Source: CBDULX01 sp965368175
GTDB lineage: Bacteria > Pseudomonadota > Gammaproteobacteria > SZUA-229
DNA length: 14,783 nucleotides
Assembly (NCBI GenBank): GCA_965368175.1
Contig: CBDULX010000062.1
Location: 1 to 14,783 of the forward strand
Direction of reading: 5' to 3'
The notes beneath the pieces were generated by a model. That model searched no databases. It worked only from the letters and a program-made list of their open reading frames with translations, and had not been told where the DNA came from. The translations under genes were made by a program, and so were the position numbers. This document shows, in pieces, positions 13,925-14,783 of the stretch; position 1 is the first letter of the stretch; every line of letters begins with the position of its first letter.

Positions 13925-14275
13925 ATGGACATAGTATATATACGCGATCTGCGCATTGAGACAGTAATTGGTATTTACGACTGGGAGCGGGAAATCCGCC
14001 AGACAGTCAGTCTGGATCTGGAAATGGGTACCGATATCCGAAAGGCGGCGGAATCCGACAGCATCGAAGATACGCTGGATTACAAATCCGTGGCTAAACG
14101 GTTGATTCAGTTTGTGGGAGACTCCGAATTCCAGCTGGTTGAAACCATGGCTGAGCGTATCGCAGACATAGTTCTGAATGAATATGAGGTGCCATGGATG
14201 AAGCTACGTCTGAGTAAACCCGGAGCTGTGACTGGCTCACAGGATGTGGGTGTCATTATTGAGCGAGAAAAATAG
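13925..14275 (+). CDS. folB: Dihydroneopterin aldolase
   Basis: Converts 7,8-dihydroneopterin to 6-hydroxymethyl-7,8-dihydropterin and glycolaldehyde in folate synthesis. The 116-aa protein opens MDIVYIRDLRIETVIGIYDWE, closely resembling E. coli FolB. It keeps Glu21 in the YDWE motif, Tyr53 in LDY, Glu73 in LVET (pterin binding) and the catalytic Lys98 in LSKPGAV. The C-terminal end DVGVIIER is also family-typical. The frame extends 13 codons upstream to a TTG, but the ATG at 13925 fits the family and lies about 50 nt after the predicted transcript start. The ribosome binding site is weak (AAGAAG). The stop overlaps the folK start by one base. Confidence 0.96.
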   Translation: MDIVYIRDLRIETVIGIYDWEREIRQTVSLDLEMGTDIRKAAESDSIEDTLDYKSVAKRLIQFVGDSEFQLVETMAERIADIVLNEYEVPWMKLRLSKPGAVTGSQDVGVIIEREK

Positions 14276-14781
14276 TGGTATGGGTATATATCAGTCTGGG
14301 AAGCAATATCGAGCGGGAAAGTAATACCCGAGCCGGGGTCAGGGCTTTGTATGAACAGTATGGTGAACTGATTTTGTCGTCGGTATATGAAAGTGAAGCG
14401 GTAGGCTTTGAGGGGGACAGTTTTTATAATATGGTAATCGCCCTTAAGACTGATGAGACTGTGGAACAGGTAGCCCAGCGCTTGCGTCAGATCGAGGAGG
14501 ATTATGGTCGGGATCGCAGTGGGCCGAAATTTTCCTCCAGGACCCTGGATCTGGATTTACTACTGTATGGCGAAATGGTACTTGATGAGCCCGGTTTGCA
14601 AATCCCTCGTGATGAAATTCTTCACCGTGCATTCGTACTATGGCCCCTGGCCGAAGTCGCGCCCGATCTGAAACACCCAGTCACCGGCAAAAGCTACGCT
14701 CAATTGTGGTTTGAGTTTGATAAGAGTAAAGAACGGCTGAAACCTGTCGTCTTTGACTTCGATGTCAAAGACGGGTTGTAA
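14275..14781 (+). CDS. folK: 2-amino-4-hydroxy-6-hydroxymethyldihydropteridine pyrophosphokinase
   Basis: HPPK transfers pyrophosphate from ATP to 6-hydroxymethyl-7,8-dihydropterin, the step after FolB. The 168-aa protein begins VYISLGSNI (the ATP/pterin-fold start), contains GFEGDSFYNMVIAL, the YGRDRSGPKFSSRTLDLDLLLYG block with the Mg-binding Asp92 and Asp94, and ends in an HPPK-like 'LWPLAEVAPDLKHPV' segment. Start is a GTG that shares its G with the folB TAG (TAGTG), so the two consecutive enzymes are translationally coupled. The gene is complete, with its TAA two bases before the window end. Confidence 0.96.
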   Translation: MVWVYISLGSNIERESNTRAGVRALYEQYGELILSSVYESEAVGFEGDSFYNMVIALKTDETVEQVAQRLRQIEEDYGRDRSGPKFSSRTLDLDLLLYGEMVLDEPGLQIPRDEILHRAFVLWPLAEVAPDLKHPVTGKSYAQLWFEFDKSKERLKPVVFDFDVKDGL

Positions 14782-14783
14782 GT

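Overview
The window looks like chromosomal DNA of a gammaproteobacterium with moderate GC. The FolB, FolK, L28/L33, MutM and AhpC-type proteins all read like gammaproteobacterial versions. The coding density, core genes, and lack of any phage, integrase, transposase or CRISPR signal argue for ordinary chromosome rather than a mobile island. I cannot name a genus. No rRNA or tRNA gene was recognised.

Layout. 1-62 is the last codons of a forward gene. 64-181 is an inverted array of 7-bp repeats between that gene and a reverse-strand 3-methyladenine DNA glycosylase gene (185-856). 857-1284 is a non-coding gap whose right part is a MITE-like element with 18-bp terminal inverted repeats. It lies immediately upstream of a 2-Cys peroxiredoxin gene (1285-1890). 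A bidirectional terminator (1910-1943) separates this from a reverse-strand cluster. In transcription order that cluster is a 57-aa single-span membrane protein (4341-4168), a MacroD/YmdB-type macrodomain protein (4167-3661) and a membrane hybrid histidine kinase (3658-1955). The three abut with gaps of 0 and 2 nt.

Upstream of it, also reverse, is a tight five-gene operon: ABC ATPase (9173-8226), ABC-2 permease (8229-7486), GldG-like auxiliary protein (7484-6132), DUF4340 protein (6132-5287) and MutM (5278-4463). Junctions are -4, +1, -1 and +8 nt. The first four form one membrane complex of the gliding-type (GldAFG-like) ABC family, and the repair glycosylase MutM rides at the end. A small lipoprotein gene (9802-9275) lies upstream, divergent from an orphan hydantoinase/oxoprolinase A gene (9938-11911).

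The right end holds a reverse-strand degenerate-EAL/HDOD signalling protein (13159-11954). It is shielded by a perfect 20-bp stem terminator (13243-13286) from the upstream ribosomal operon rpmB-rpmG (13702-13299). Divergent from rpmB is folB-folK (13925-14781) of folate synthesis, which overlap by one base. Clear sigma70-type promoters for both directions lie in the 222-bp rpmB/folB gap.

Most of the window is housekeeping (oxidative DNA damage repair, peroxide removal, ribosome, folate). The least described parts are the small-membrane-protein/macrodomain/kinase cluster, the GldG/DUF4340 ABC operon, the heptamer array and the MITE-like element.
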